Below are positions 10,531 to 19,727 of a stretch of 30,172 nucleotides of DNA, piece after piece (the stretch's first letter is position 1; every line of letters starts with the position of its first letter). The notes under the pieces are model-generated. The model was given only the letters and a program-made list of their open reading frames with translations. It was not told the DNA's origin and searched no databases. Made by a program: the position numbers and the translations under genes. The DNA comes from Symbiodinium natans (taxonomy: Eukaryota > Sar > Dinophyceae > Suessiales > Symbiodiniaceae): the NCBI GenBank assembly GCA_905221605.1, contig CAJNDS010000558.1, positions 907,659 to 937,830 on the forward strand. The letters are read 5' to 3'.

Positions 10531-10765
10531 ATAGGGTTTAGGGTTTAGGGTTTAGGGTTTAGGGTTTAGGGTTTAGGGTTTAGGGTTTAGGGTTTAGGGT
10601 TTAGGGTTTAGGGTTTAGGGTTTAGGGTTTAGGGTTGGGGTTTAGGGTTTAGGGTTTAGGGTTTAGGGTTTAGAGTTTAGGGTTTAGCGTTTCGGGTTTG
10701 GGGTTTCTGGTTTAGGGTTTAGGGTTTAGGGTTTAGGGTTTAGGGTTTTAGGGCTTAGGGCTGTG
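10531..10765 (+). repeat. TTTAGGG array
   Basis: About 30 units, with TTTCGGG and TTTAGAG variants near the right. Decaying telomere-like sequence continues to about 10930. Confidence 0.93.
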
Positions 10766-11099
10766 GGGCTTTAGGGAAAAGGGACTTCAGGGCTTAGGAT
10801 TCAAAGACTTTCGGGCATGGTTCAGGGATGTGCGGAAGCTTCAGGGTTCTGAAGGATCTGAGGGGAGCACAGGGTCTAGGGTTTGGGTTTAGGGTTTTGG
10901 GATTTAGGGTTTCGGTCCTAGGGACTGTTCAGGGTCTAATGCCTTACTTATGTCAATGGGCGGTTCGTGTCGCCGGCCAAAAGGATTTCCTTCACGGCTT
11001 TGTACTGCTTGAGCAGCTTTGCGCCGAAAATCCTGAATGCTCGAGAGCTGTCTTGAATCTAGACCATGAAGCCATAAGCCCTAAACTCCAAATCTAAAC

Positions 11100-11670
11100 C
11101 TTATAGCCTATACCCTACCTCTACCCTAACCCTAAACCCTAAACCCTAAACCCTAAACCCTAAACCCGAAATAATCGAACCCTAACTAAACCTCAGAACC
11201 ATGAGCTATGAATACCCTGAACTCTAAAATGCTTAAGAGCCCACTCCCCAAAAAAGGAGAAACAGGGATGACCGTACAAGAGAAAAAATTCAAGAAACCC
11301 TAAACCCTAATAGAGTACTGTTTGGGCGGCCGGGGTGGGTTGACGGGCAACACGAGCGCGCGGCCCGGGGTGTTTCACACCCAGCGCGCGCCCTCCTCTG
11401 ACACACCCTAAACCCTAAACCCTAAACCCTAAACCCTAAACCCTAAAGCCTACAGCCTAAACCCTAAACCCTAAACCCTAACACCTAAACCCTAAACCCT
11501 AAAGCGTTCGAAGCCCTAAGCGCTGAACCCGGAGGAGGAGTTGGGCTTGGCTCCCAAGTTGGGTTTGGGGTTCTTTTACTACTACTTGCTTAAGACTCCC
11601 CTCCCCAACAAAAAAAGGGAATGAAACCCTAAAACCCTAAGCCCTAAACCCTAAACCCTAAACCCTAAAG
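11100..11670 (-). repeat. Four CCCTAAA blocks separated by short unique sequence
   Basis: Blocks lie at about 11110-11170, 11294-11311, 11404-11510 and 11625-11670, all with CCCTAAA on the plus strand. Between them are GC-rich and A-rich spacers with no recognised gene. Confidence 0.88.
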
Positions 11671-12384
11671 AATCTGATATCGTAGCTAAGGGTCCAGGTA
11701 CTGCACCGATGATTGCTTTATGTTTTTAAACTTGCGGTGTTAGGGTGTAAGCTGGGGCTGGGGGTAGCCTCGGCCCTTTTCGGGCCTTCGGCGTGTCATG
11801 GCCCGTAGTAGAGGCCCTTATTTTACTTGAAGGTCAGGGAAACCCTTTGTTTTTTTTTCGCCAATGCCATTTTCAATTTTTGAAGTTGCGTTTCAATTTT
11901 GAAATTGCAGGGCTAGGGCTTAAGCTGGGGTTTGGGGTAGCCTCGGCCCTTTTCGGGCCCGAAGTCAGGTTCCCTAACAAAGGTCTTGGGTTCTTGATTG
12001 CAGGCTCTGCCTGGAGGACTCTTGCAGGTAAGCCTTAGGCCCGACTTCCCACAAAAATGCTAGGCTAGGCGCGGGGCCCTACACAGGGGGCCCAATGGGG
12101 CCTAGGCCTCGGGCTGAGCGGAATCACAAGGTGCTACCCTTAACCGACCTCCAGAGGCAAAGGGTTACGATTTGGGGTGAGGCTTTAGCTACGCTAAAGG
12201 TGGTCTGGGTACGGCCATCCCTTAGCCGAGTACTGACGTTGTCGTAAGGAAGGCCGATGTTCGTTGGCCTGTCCAGGACGCTTGACCCTCACCTTTCCGT
12301 TTCTCTTTTCGCTTGGCGCTCGGGCTGTAAGGCCCTCGGCCGAGCGTTCCGGGTCTGTCGCTCGACGGAAGCGACCCCTCGCTT
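11671..12384. other. Unique sequence, no recognised gene
   Basis: GC-rich complex sequence. It contains two copies of a segment of about 45 bp (see next entry) and several short inverted repeats. I checked for tRNA and rRNA signatures and saw none. Confidence 0.4.
11745..11965 (+). repeat. Direct repeat of about 45 bp, 173 bp apart
   Basis: AAGCTGGGG followed by GGTAGCCTCGGCCCTTTTCG begins at 11749 and recurs at 11922. Only part of the intervening 120 bp is repetitive (TTTCAATTTTTGAAG and TTTCAATTTTGAAAT). Confidence 0.8.
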
Positions 12385-12528
12385 GGTTTAGGGTTTAGGG
12401 TTTAGGGTTAATAGGGTTTAGGGGTTTAGGGTTTAGGGTTTAGGGTTTGGGGTTTCGGGTTTAGGGTTTAGGGTTTAGGGTTCAGGGTTCAGTGCGCAAC
12501 ACCCTAAACCCAAACCCTAAACCCTCAA
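12385..12528 (+). repeat. Head-to-head telomere repeats: TTTAGGG then CCCTAAA
   Basis: TTTAGGG units (12385-12493) are followed after about 10 bp by CCCTAAA units (12500-12528), converging. Confidence 0.88.
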
Positions 12529-12642
12529 CTTGGGGTCCTCTTGTGCATGTTGCTATCGGTGGCCAAGAAGACGTCCATCACAGCCTCCAAGGGCGCCACC
12601 TGAGCTCTCTGGCCCCTGGTTCTTAATAGGAAATGAGGGAAG

Positions 12643-12988
12643 TAGGGTTTAGGGTTTCGGGTTTCGGGTTTAGGGTTTAGGGTTTAGGGTTTAGGGTTTA
12701 GGGTTGAGGGCTTAGGGCTTCGGGCTTAGGGCTGAGGGCTGAGGGCTTAGGGCTTAGGGTTTAGGGTTTAGGGTTTAGGGTTTGGGAGGGGGGGTTCTGG
12801 CATTGTTTGGCAACCCCTTCTTGCTCCTAAAGTTTCGGTCATTACATGCGTAGTGTCCAGGCTTGGGGTTGAGGAGGGTCTAGCCCTAAACCCTAAACCC
12901 CTAACCCTAACACCTAAACCCTAAACCCTAAACCCTAAAACCCTAAACCCTAAAACCCTAAACCCTAAAACCCTAAACCCTAAACCTG
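12643..12988 (+). repeat. Second head-to-head pair: TTTAGGG then CCCTAAA
   Basis: TTTAGGG, with a central CTTAGGG/CTGAGGG patch, occupies 12643-12787. About 95 bp of unique sequence follows, then CCCTAAA at 12882-12988 containing several 8-bp CCCTAAAA units. Confidence 0.88.
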
Positions 12989-13228
12989 GCAGGGTTTAGC
13001 TGCAGGGCCCTGGCAACCCAAGCCGCGTCGTACTCTACCTGCGGTGGCCTCGCCTTTTCGTAGACGCTACTGGCTGACTTCTCCTCGGTGGGAAGGCAGT
13101 TAGGAATGTAGGATTTAGGGTTTAGGGTGGTTCTTAGGGTTGTCAGGTCTAGTGTGTTTCGGGCTTGGCTTTTGGGCTCAATGTAATATGTCGGGAGAAT
13201 ACGCCCCGAGAGCTCCCCCCCCCCCTTA

Positions 13229-13702
13229 GCTCAGGGTTTGGGGATCAGGGTTCCGGGTTCAGGGTTTAGGGCTTAGGGTTAACAACCCTGATCTAAACCC
13301 CAAACCCTAAACTTCCTCTCTATTAGAGTCCAAAAGTCCTCACAACTCATCAAAGAGCTTCAAACTCAAGCTTGGCTCAAAGCTACATCCCAAACCTGCG
13401 AGGCAACCTGAACCTAACCCCTAAACCCCAAACCCTAAACCCCAAACCACAAATCCCAAACCCCAAACCCTAAACCCTGAACCCTAAACCCTAAACCCTA
13501 AACCCTAAACCCCAAACCCTAAACCCTAACCTCCAAAATACCTCGAGACTTGCTGTGTGAATCCGTTCAAGTCCTCCACCGAGACGAATGCCAAGGCTCG
13601 CGAGCTATGCTCACAGAGACCGAGGAGTCGCCGAGCTGCGGCCATTCCCAGACCTTTGGGGTTAGGGTGGTTCAGGGTTCAGGGTTCAGGGTTCAGGGTG
13701 CT
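13229..13702. repeat. Mixed telomere-like blocks
   Basis: TTTAGGG-like units at about 13229-13285 are followed by inverted CCCTAAA relics (to about 13310), a CCCTAAA/CCCCAAA block at about 13411-13530 and a short TTCAGGG run at about 13665-13702. A run of 11 C lies just left, at 13215-13225. Confidence 0.85.
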
Positions 13703-13740
13703 ATCCAGGCACAGAAAGATTATTATGGGTTAGGATAGGT

Positions 13741-13815
13741 TTATATATATATATATATACATAGATACATATATATAATATGATATATGTATAATATGAT
13801 ATAAATATAATATAC
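13741..13815. repeat. AT-rich dinucleotide tract
   Basis: TA repeats followed by ATAATATGATATA-type sequence. Confidence 0.9.
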
Positions 13816-13890
13816 AAAAAAATTTATTGAAATGGCCGCTCGGGCCACTAGCAAACGCCGCACCCCAGGACACCAACCAGAATGCTCGCT

Positions 13891-14082
13891 TCCTTCTCTC
13901 CCTCTCCCTCTCCCTCTCCCTCTCCCTCTCCCTCTCCCTCTCCCTCTCCCTCTCCCTCTCCCTCTCTCCCTCTCCCTCTCCCTCTCCCTCTCCCCTCTCC
14001 CTCCCCCTCTCCCTCTCCCTCTCCCTCTCCCTCTCCCTCTCCCTCTCCCTCTCCCTCTCCCTCTCTCCTTTCTTTCTTTCTT
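13891..14082. repeat. (CCCTCT)n microsatellite ending in CTTT units
   Basis: About 28 CCCTCT units, with a CCCCTCC variant patch in the middle, are followed by CTTTCTTTCTTTCTT (14068-14082). On the minus strand this reads AAAG units then GAGGGA units, at the downstream (3') end of the coding cluster. It may be a retroelement tail, a target site, or both. Open frames here encode only Ser-Leu or Ser-Pro runs. Confidence 0.95.
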
Positions 14083-14637
14083 GGGGGCGTGGGGGCGAAC
14101 CCCCTGGCTGTGCGCCTGCCCCGGTATTCGGGGTTCCTTTGTCGGTAAAGCTCGGGAGACAAGGTCAGGCTTGGCGCTTAAATTCTGTGCTGCCCCAATC
14201 CCTAAGGGTCCTTAGTTCCCCCCCCCCCCCCCCCGCGCCATTCCCTTCCGTTTCTCTCCCTGGCTGGTACCATCCAGCATGCGAACTGCCGGGGCCTTTC
14301 AGAAACTGTCGGAAGCTAGGTCGGCGACTATAACCCTCTGGGCTCCCTACACGATTTCATAGCCCCCGGAGTTCAGTGCAGTGAAACGAGTTAGCCTTCT
14401 GTGGTCTCAAACAGGCTGGCCCCCTAAACTCCCCAAAGCAGCCCCAAATCAACTCGGAGTCCTACCCTCGAAGCGCCTGGAAGTGGAACCTGAAAACTCC
14501 CAGCCCCCACAACGGCTTACTCACTCTACTTTGCTGTGCTATGGCCCCGTGCGAGGGTAGACTGGGCCCCGTCATGTTGGAAATTCCTACTGCCAGTGCC
14601 CCCCTGTACTTAGTCACCTGCTAGTGCCCCCCTGTAC
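14083..14637 (-). other. Putative 3' untranslated region downstream of ORF4
   Basis: About 550 bp with no convincing coding frame, between the ORF4 stop and the AAAG/GAGGGA tail. It contains a run of 17 C (14218-14234; G17 in the element's sense). I see no AATAAA-type poly(A) signal. Confidence 0.5.
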
Positions 14638-14644
14638 TTAGTCA
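14595..14644 (-). repeat. Exact 22-bp direct repeat overlapping the ORF4 stop
   Basis: AGTGCCCCCCTGTACTTAGT plus two further bases occurs at 14595 and 14623 (period 28) without mismatch. In the minus sense each copy contains TGACTAAGTACAGGGGGGCA, and the TAA that ends ORF4 (14640-14638) lies in the upstream copy. Confidence 0.93.
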
Positions 14645-17248
14645 ACCCCCGCGTGGGCTCGTCTGCGCCTGTGCTCCTCTGCTACATTCAGCAGGTCAAT
14701 GCCCCCGGGGGGCTCAGTACGTCTGCGCCGGTGTGTTTCATCTTCGTCCCCCGCTTCGTCTTCTTCTTCTTCTCCCGCTTCTGTCGTGAGGTGCTTGTAC
14801 TGGTAGCTTGACCCCCCACTCCTGGACCTTCTGGTGCGCTGGCCGAAAGCCAGCCTCCGACGCTGCTTGGACCGCCTTCTATTTGCGGCTATCCCCATTT
14901 GGGCTTCCCACCTTCTCCTCATCGTCTGCGGCTGCGGGTAGCTACTAGGAGGCGGGGGTTGCCATGCTTGCGTCGGTGGCGTGAGTGGTGCACCCCCATC
15001 TATCCCCTGCTCCGAGCTGGTTGCTCCCCCTGTTCCCCCTTCTGCTTCCAGCGTGACGATTGCCTCGATCTTCTCCCTGCCATTATCGCGATCTGGTAGT
15101 AGGTCTCGGTCTCGTTGGTTGGTTTCGCCCCCAGCTTCCGCAGCCCCCTCCCCTGCGTGGCCCCCTCTCGTCGCAGCCCCCACCCGTGCTGCCCCCTCGC
15201 TTCCGCCTCTCCTTCTCCTGGCTTCTCCTCCCGTGCTTGGTGGCGGTGGTGGTGGTGCCGTGTGTCGTGGTGGTGGTTGTTGTTGTGGTGGTCGTGGCTG
15301 CTGCGGTGGCCACGCCGGTGGTGTGGGTTGTTGTGGTGGTTCTGGCGTGTCTTCAATGGCCAAGAGGTCAGCCCCCCAGAGGTTGTGGCACCACTCATTG
15401 AGTGCTTGTAGCGCCGCTTCGAGTTGTTCTTGTACTTCCCCCCCGGTGAACGGCATCAGCCTCTGGAGGATGTGACGCGCTCGCACAATGGGGTGGCCCG
15501 TTGGCTGGAGCTGGTTCCCAGGGTTTGGTCCCGGTGGTGCTTCTTCTCCCCCCGCTGCTAGCGCCAGGGCATCGGCCGGATGCACCTCCCCCCCTTCCGC
15601 CTCCCGGTTGTGTTGTGTTGCCAGGGCACTCGCCTCCCCCCCCAGGCACGCTTCCATGTGGTGTTGTGCTTGTTGTAGGTGGTGGCTTGCTTGCGGGTGC
15701 GTCGGGTAGCTTGCCGCTATGAGCAGCTCCTGTTCGGCTTGCGGTGCTCTAGCTTCTGCCATGGATTGGAGTGCCCAGCTGCTGGTCCTTACCACCGTCC
15801 CCAGCCACCTCCTCCCCTGTCTTAGCAGCCCCAGGATTGCCCCCACATCCTGTATCCTCTCCTCCGCGTTCAGTGCCCCCCAGCCCATACGGACGTGCTG
15901 TGCCAGCCTAATTGCTTCTTCAAAGTTGGTGGTGCCTCCTGTGTGGTGGGTCCACCCCCCCGTTGCTGTGGTGTCGTTGTCTTGGGCCGGGCGCGGTGGT
16001 GGTGGGTTGCTGCTGTCAGGGTTGTTGATGGGCGACGGCGGCCGTTGCTCCGCTAGCCTGCCTCGTGGCCTGGTGCTGCTGCTCGCGGGTTCCTCTCCTC
16101 CCCCCGGCTCCATATCTTCTGTGTGGTTGTTCACCAGCTGTACCCCCGTTGCTCCCCCTTCCCCTGTCCATGCCTGCAGGCATTCTAGGGCATTGGTCAG
16201 GTGGCTGTGCCCTGACTGTAGGGTGTTGGTAACTGCGTCGGTGGTAGCTTGGGTGCCGGTTGTGTGCTCCTGGAGGGCCTCGAGGGCTGCTTGGATGTAT
16301 GTCGCGGCTGTCGTGGCCCCTCTTGCTCGGGCGTCTAGCTGGGGTTTGTGGCGCTTGGTTGCTTGCTCTGAGGGTGGTGGTGGCGTGGGTGGCGGTGCTG
16401 GCATCGTTGGTGGTGTGGCTGCCGGCTTCCGCTTTGGTGCTGGGTCAGAGGGCCGGCTCCCACTTTGCTGTGGGTAGGCTTGTGTTGCTGGTGGTGTTCC
16501 TGTGTTCTGGGGGTGTGGTTGTTGTTGCTGCTGGCTTGGTGGTTGCTGATGGCCCGAACTGGACGCCCCCCCTTGTTGGTAGTTGGGTTGCGGTGCGTCT
16601 GGCCCCCGCTGGTCGCCCTGCCTGGGTTTCATCGGGAGGGGCGTGATTCTGGATGTGCGGTAGATGTCCGGGTCCACCCTTGCTAGTTGCCCTTGCTGCA
16701 GTGGGACGTGCTCCTTTGGTTGTTCCCCCGGCTCGGTCTCTTCTTCCTCCTCCGCGGTTGCAACCCCCGTGACTGCCATAACCCACACGTCCTCCCCCTT
16801 CACCTTCCTGAGCTGTCCTTGGGTACCTCTGGCTATGGGCCGTGGTTGGTCCTCCCCCTGCGGAGTATTCCTCCCTAACTGCCTCACTCTTTGGCCCCCT
16901 GGTACATGCTTCCATTGGTCCGCAACCGCAAAAGCCCAGAGGTATTCACCTCTTTTCCCCGGCCAGAAGATGATTTGGTTGTTCTTGCTGATGGGCAGCA
17001 GCGGGGGCCCGTCCTGCGACCATTCCCAGCCTTCGTCCCCTCTGTTCCCCCCCCCCCGTGGTGGTGGGTTGCCGTGGCGCGTTGCTTGTGTCCCCCGGGG
17101 GATTGGCCTGGTTCGGGCCCGGGTGACCCTGTGCACACGGTTCGTCCTCCTCGTCTTCGTCATCTTCGTCATCATCGTCATCGTCATCATCGTCGCTGCT
17201 CCAGTGGGTTTCGGACGAGTCACTGTGGATCTCGTTCTCGGTCGCCAT
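14638..17248 (-). CDS. ORF4: large Pro/Gln/Ala-rich protein, one apparent frameshift at G11
   Basis: I do not recognise the family. The frame is open and coherent from about 17046 to the TAA at 14640-14638. It shows, in order, a Trp/aromatic-rich stretch (WEWSQDGPPLLPIS to VWVMAVTG, about 17030-16765), Pro/Gln-rich linkers, Ala/Leu/His-rich probable helices in the middle, a basic C-terminal patch (RRRSKQRRRLAFGQRTRR) that could be a nuclear signal, and an acidic end. That frame has no ATG near its 5' end (17223 is GTG). A well-placed ATG at 17248, just after leader motif B, opens an acidic segment (HSDSSETHWSSDDD, then many Asp/Glu) in another frame. The two frames meet at a run of 11 G (17057-17047); one G fewer would join them into about 869 codons. 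It could be a gag-like retroelement protein or a decaying gene. Confidence 0.55.
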
Positions 17249-17302
17249 GGCCAGTGTCTCGATCTTGTAGTTCACGACGTTCTCGGTCGCTGGTCGGCTG
17301 GT
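17246..17302 (-). promoter_or_regulatory. Leader motif, copy B (before the ORF4 ATG)
   Basis: 17250-17302 matches copy A at 48 of 53 positions. The minus sense contains GTGAACTACAAGATCGAGAC and then an ATG (17248) in good context (GGCCATGGCG). Relative to copy A it has one extra base before ACCGAGAA. It also encodes QPTSDRERRELQDRDTG in the ORF3 frame that ends at 17220, so ORF3 overlaps ORF4 by 29 bp. Confidence 0.8.
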
Positions 17303-19008
17303 TCTGCTGCGGGTGCTGGTCCCTGGGTCGTTTGTGTCTGTTGAGGAGCTCGGCCCAGTCTTCCTGCGGTGTGTGCCCCCCCTGGGTTGGTTGCCCCCCT
17401 CCTTCGCAGCTGGCTTTGCCCCCCCGCTTTCGTGCTTGCTGTTTTCTTTCCCACGCCCTCCTGGCCTTGCGCTCGCGGTTGCGCATCCTCTGCTCCCCCC
17501 GCCCCTCGTGCCGGTTCCTTGCCCTCCTCGCCATCGCCTCCTCAAACGTCTCCCCCTCCCGCATGTACCAGTGTGCCGGTCCGTCTTGGCTTTGCTCCTG
17601 GTGGCTGCCTCCCTCCCCTTCGCCTTCGGTTGCCGCGTGGTGTTGGTGTGGCTCTTCGTCGTCGGTGTGCTCGGCCGGCGGTTGTGGAGGCTTCGGCTTG
17701 GTGGCTGGTGTGCCCCCGCATGTGGTGTAGTGGGTCGGCCGTGGCGTGGTGGTGGTGCTTTGACTGGCGGGTCACTGCTTCTGTGTTGTCTCGGCCCTTG
17801 GGTCGGTGTGTCGTGGTGGCGCGGCTGCTGCGGCGGTTGGGGAATGGGCTTTGCGGGCGGCGGCTGGTCGTGGTGGTGTTGGAGGTGTTGTGGCGGCTGT
17901 GCTTCGTGGGGCTTCGGTTGGTGTGGTTTTGGTGGTTGGTGTGTCTGTTGCCGCTGTTGCGGTTGGGTGGGGCGTGGTTGTTGCTGGTGTGGCTGCTGCT
18001 GAGGATCGCGCCCGGTCGTTTGTGCAGACGGCGGCTGCTCGCATTGTCGCTGCTGCTGTGGTTGCTGCTGGGTGTTCGGTCGCTGTTGGTGTGGTGGTGT
18101 TTGCCGCTGCTGTGGTGGTGGTTGCGCCGGGGGTGACTCCTGGTGGGGTGGTGGCTGTGCCTGCTGCGTTGGTTGGTGCGTCGATCGTGGCTGTGGTGGT
18201 ATCGGCTGTGCAGCGGGTTGCTGTGACGTGTGGTGCGCCTCTGGTCGTTGTGGTGGTTCCGTGCCCCCTTCATGGCAGTGTGCCAGGTGTGGGGGGGGGT
18301 GTTGTGGGGGTTGTTTTTGCGCCGGTTGTTGCTTGGCTTGCTTTGGGTTCGGGTGGCTCGGTGGGGTTTCAGTTGGCGTGCTTTGGCTTGGTGGATCGTC
18401 TTGGGGTTGCTGTGGAGTGTCTGCGCACTGGGCTATGCTGGCTAGTATGCGGGTGACCAGCTGTCCCCCTTTGTCTGCTGTTGGGGGAATGGGGATGGTG
18501 ACCGTGAGGCGGTCGCTCTGGACTCCGATGGTGGGGATTTGGGTTAATGTGCCCCCCGGTCGGTCTGGGAATGTCGGCTTGTGGCCCCCCTGGCTCGGTA
18601 GGCTGGCTGTGCGGTGGTGTGGGGGGATGCCCTCTCTGCGTGGGCGTGCAGTGTCCCCACTGGTCGTCGTGCCATGGGTCCGTGTCGGGGTCGTACGGTG
18701 CAGGGATTCGGATCGCCCATCTGTTGGGGTGGTGTGCTGGTGCGCCGGGTTGAGGGGGTGGCTGCTGCGTGTCGGGCGAGGGGTAGTATTCTTCCCAGGG
18801 GTTGGGATCTGGTCGGGGGCGTGGTGTTGCAGGCTGAGCTGCCCCGTTGGCGTGGTGGGCCTGCTCAGGTGCTGGTTGGGTGGCCGCCCCCTCGGGAGGG
18901 GGTCTTGGTGTGGTGCATCAGCAGGGAGCCCCTCTGTGGGGTTGGTGGGCCATTGGATGTGGATGTGGGTGGCTCCTTGATGGTGGGCCTGGTCGTCTTC
19001 GAGGTTGC

Positions 19009-19077
19009 CATTCTCGGTGTCCCTGCCAGTGTCACGATCTTGTAGTTCACGATGTCCTCGGTGGCTGGTCGGTTGGT
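19009..19077 (-). promoter_or_regulatory. Leader motif, copy A (5' part of ORF3)
   Basis: The minus sense contains GTGAACTACAAGATCGTGAC, then GGCAGGGACACCGAGA and an ATG at 19011 (ATGGCAACC). One frame reads QPTSHRGHRELQDRDTG and the other RPATEDIVNYKIVTLAGTPR. The frame opened by the ATG lasts only 48 codons. Confidence 0.8.
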
Positions 19078-19335
19078 CGTTTTCGTCCCCCTGGTTTGGG
19101 TCGGCTGGTGGGTGGGTCGCCTGTGTCCCCCCATCTGCTGGCTCTGGTTGGTTGCTGGGTGGCTCGTAGCCCCCCTCGGCCGGCTCGTGTGTTGCTGGGT
19201 TTGCCACTGGGTTGCCCCATTCCCCAGCGGGATCGGCGTGCGGGGGTTTGCCCCCTGCCGAGCTAGCTGTGGCGATTGTCCCCACAGCTGGCCCAGGCTG
19301 AGCCCCGCCACTATTGCCCCTATCACTCGGAGCAT

Positions 19336-19727
19336 AGCTGCGTCGGTGCGGGGGTTGTGTCTTGTTGTTGCTTCTGAGAGCACTCACGGCTGCAGTTCAC
19401 TCGCTATCATCCAGTGCACATGCCCTTGCAGCTTGCCATGCAGACATGCATGCGTGTGTTTAGGGTTTTGGGGGTCTTCTTCTGTCTGTCTTCTGTGACG
19501 CGTGGTGGGGTGTCGGTGTGCGCGTGCGTGCCGGTGCAGTGTCTCCCCGGTGGTGGTGTGGTGGTGATGGCGGTGGTGTTGGTGGCAGTGGGGCTGTGGT
19601 CCACGGAAGTGCTGGTGGTGTTCGTGGTGGTGGTGGTTGCGGTGGCGGTGGTGGTGGTGTTGGTGATGGTGGTGGTGGTGGTGGTGGCGATGGTGGGGGT
19701 GCTCGCGTGTGATTCTGCTGGCTTCCC
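19336..19727 (-). other. Spacer between ORF2 and ORF3, with CACCAC-rich repeat
   Basis: About 150 bp (about 19555-19700) is GGT/GTG-rich on the plus strand, that is CCACCA-rich in the sense direction. Nearer ORF3 there is unique sequence with a small telomere-like relic (TTTAGGGTTTTGGGGG, about 19460). GAGTGCTC at 19387-19380 resembles the sequence just after the spliced-leader relict of ORF1 (CGAGTGCTCAAGG), so a second 5' leader may begin near 19400. Confidence 0.5.

Larger units (their letters stand above)
17220..19335 (-). pseudogene. ORF3: Pro/Gln/His-rich coding region with several frame changes
   Basis: No single frame carries the protein-like signal. By eye it moves through: a hydrophobic segment from ATG 19335 (LRVIGAIVAGLSLGQLWG); a second frame with PAGEWGNP and RELQDRDTGRDTE (to about 18900); a third with NPWEEYYPSPD and WAIRIPAPYDPDTDPW (about 18890-18640); the second again (FPDRPGGTLTQIPTIGVQSD, LVTRILASIAQC); then the third with AEHTDDEE and SQDGPAHWYMREGETFEEAM, ending at the stop at 17222-17220. 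Each change falls near G or C runs of five or more. An 813-codon frame (19387-16946, GTG start) spans much of this but includes long Pro/Gln/His tracts. This fits a decaying ORF; programmed shifting or assembly errors are alternatives. Family unknown. Confidence 0.45.

Noticed and set aside
12061-12384. tRNA or structural RNA in the GC-rich segment
   Set aside because: Short inverted repeats are present but I could not form a cloverleaf or find A and B boxes in proper spacing.
1-13702. A true chromosome end
   Set aside because: Telomere blocks are in both orientations, internal and interrupted. Neither window edge ends in a uniform array.
13827-14333. Open frames of 100-168 codons over the CCCTCT repeat
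   Set aside because: They encode Ser-Leu or Ser-Pro runs from a microsatellite, with open frames on both strands. The same applies at 24158-24947.
17220-19077. Self-cleaving 2A peptide at the DRDTG motif
   Set aside because: The NPGP signature of 2A peptides is absent in all three copies.
14899-19266. Many long plus-strand open frames (up to about 300 codons) across 14.9-19.3 kb
   Set aside because: They are antisense to ORF3/ORF4 and consist of Gly/Val/Cys/Trp-rich translations of GGT/GTG/TGG-rich sequence, as expected from the complement of Pro/His/Gln codons.
16946-19387. A single 813-residue protein from 19387
   Set aside because: The start is GTG, and parts of the frame are Pro/Gln/His filler, while other frames show more protein-like sequence at about 18890-18640 and 17700-17220. 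I keep it only as a possible alternative.
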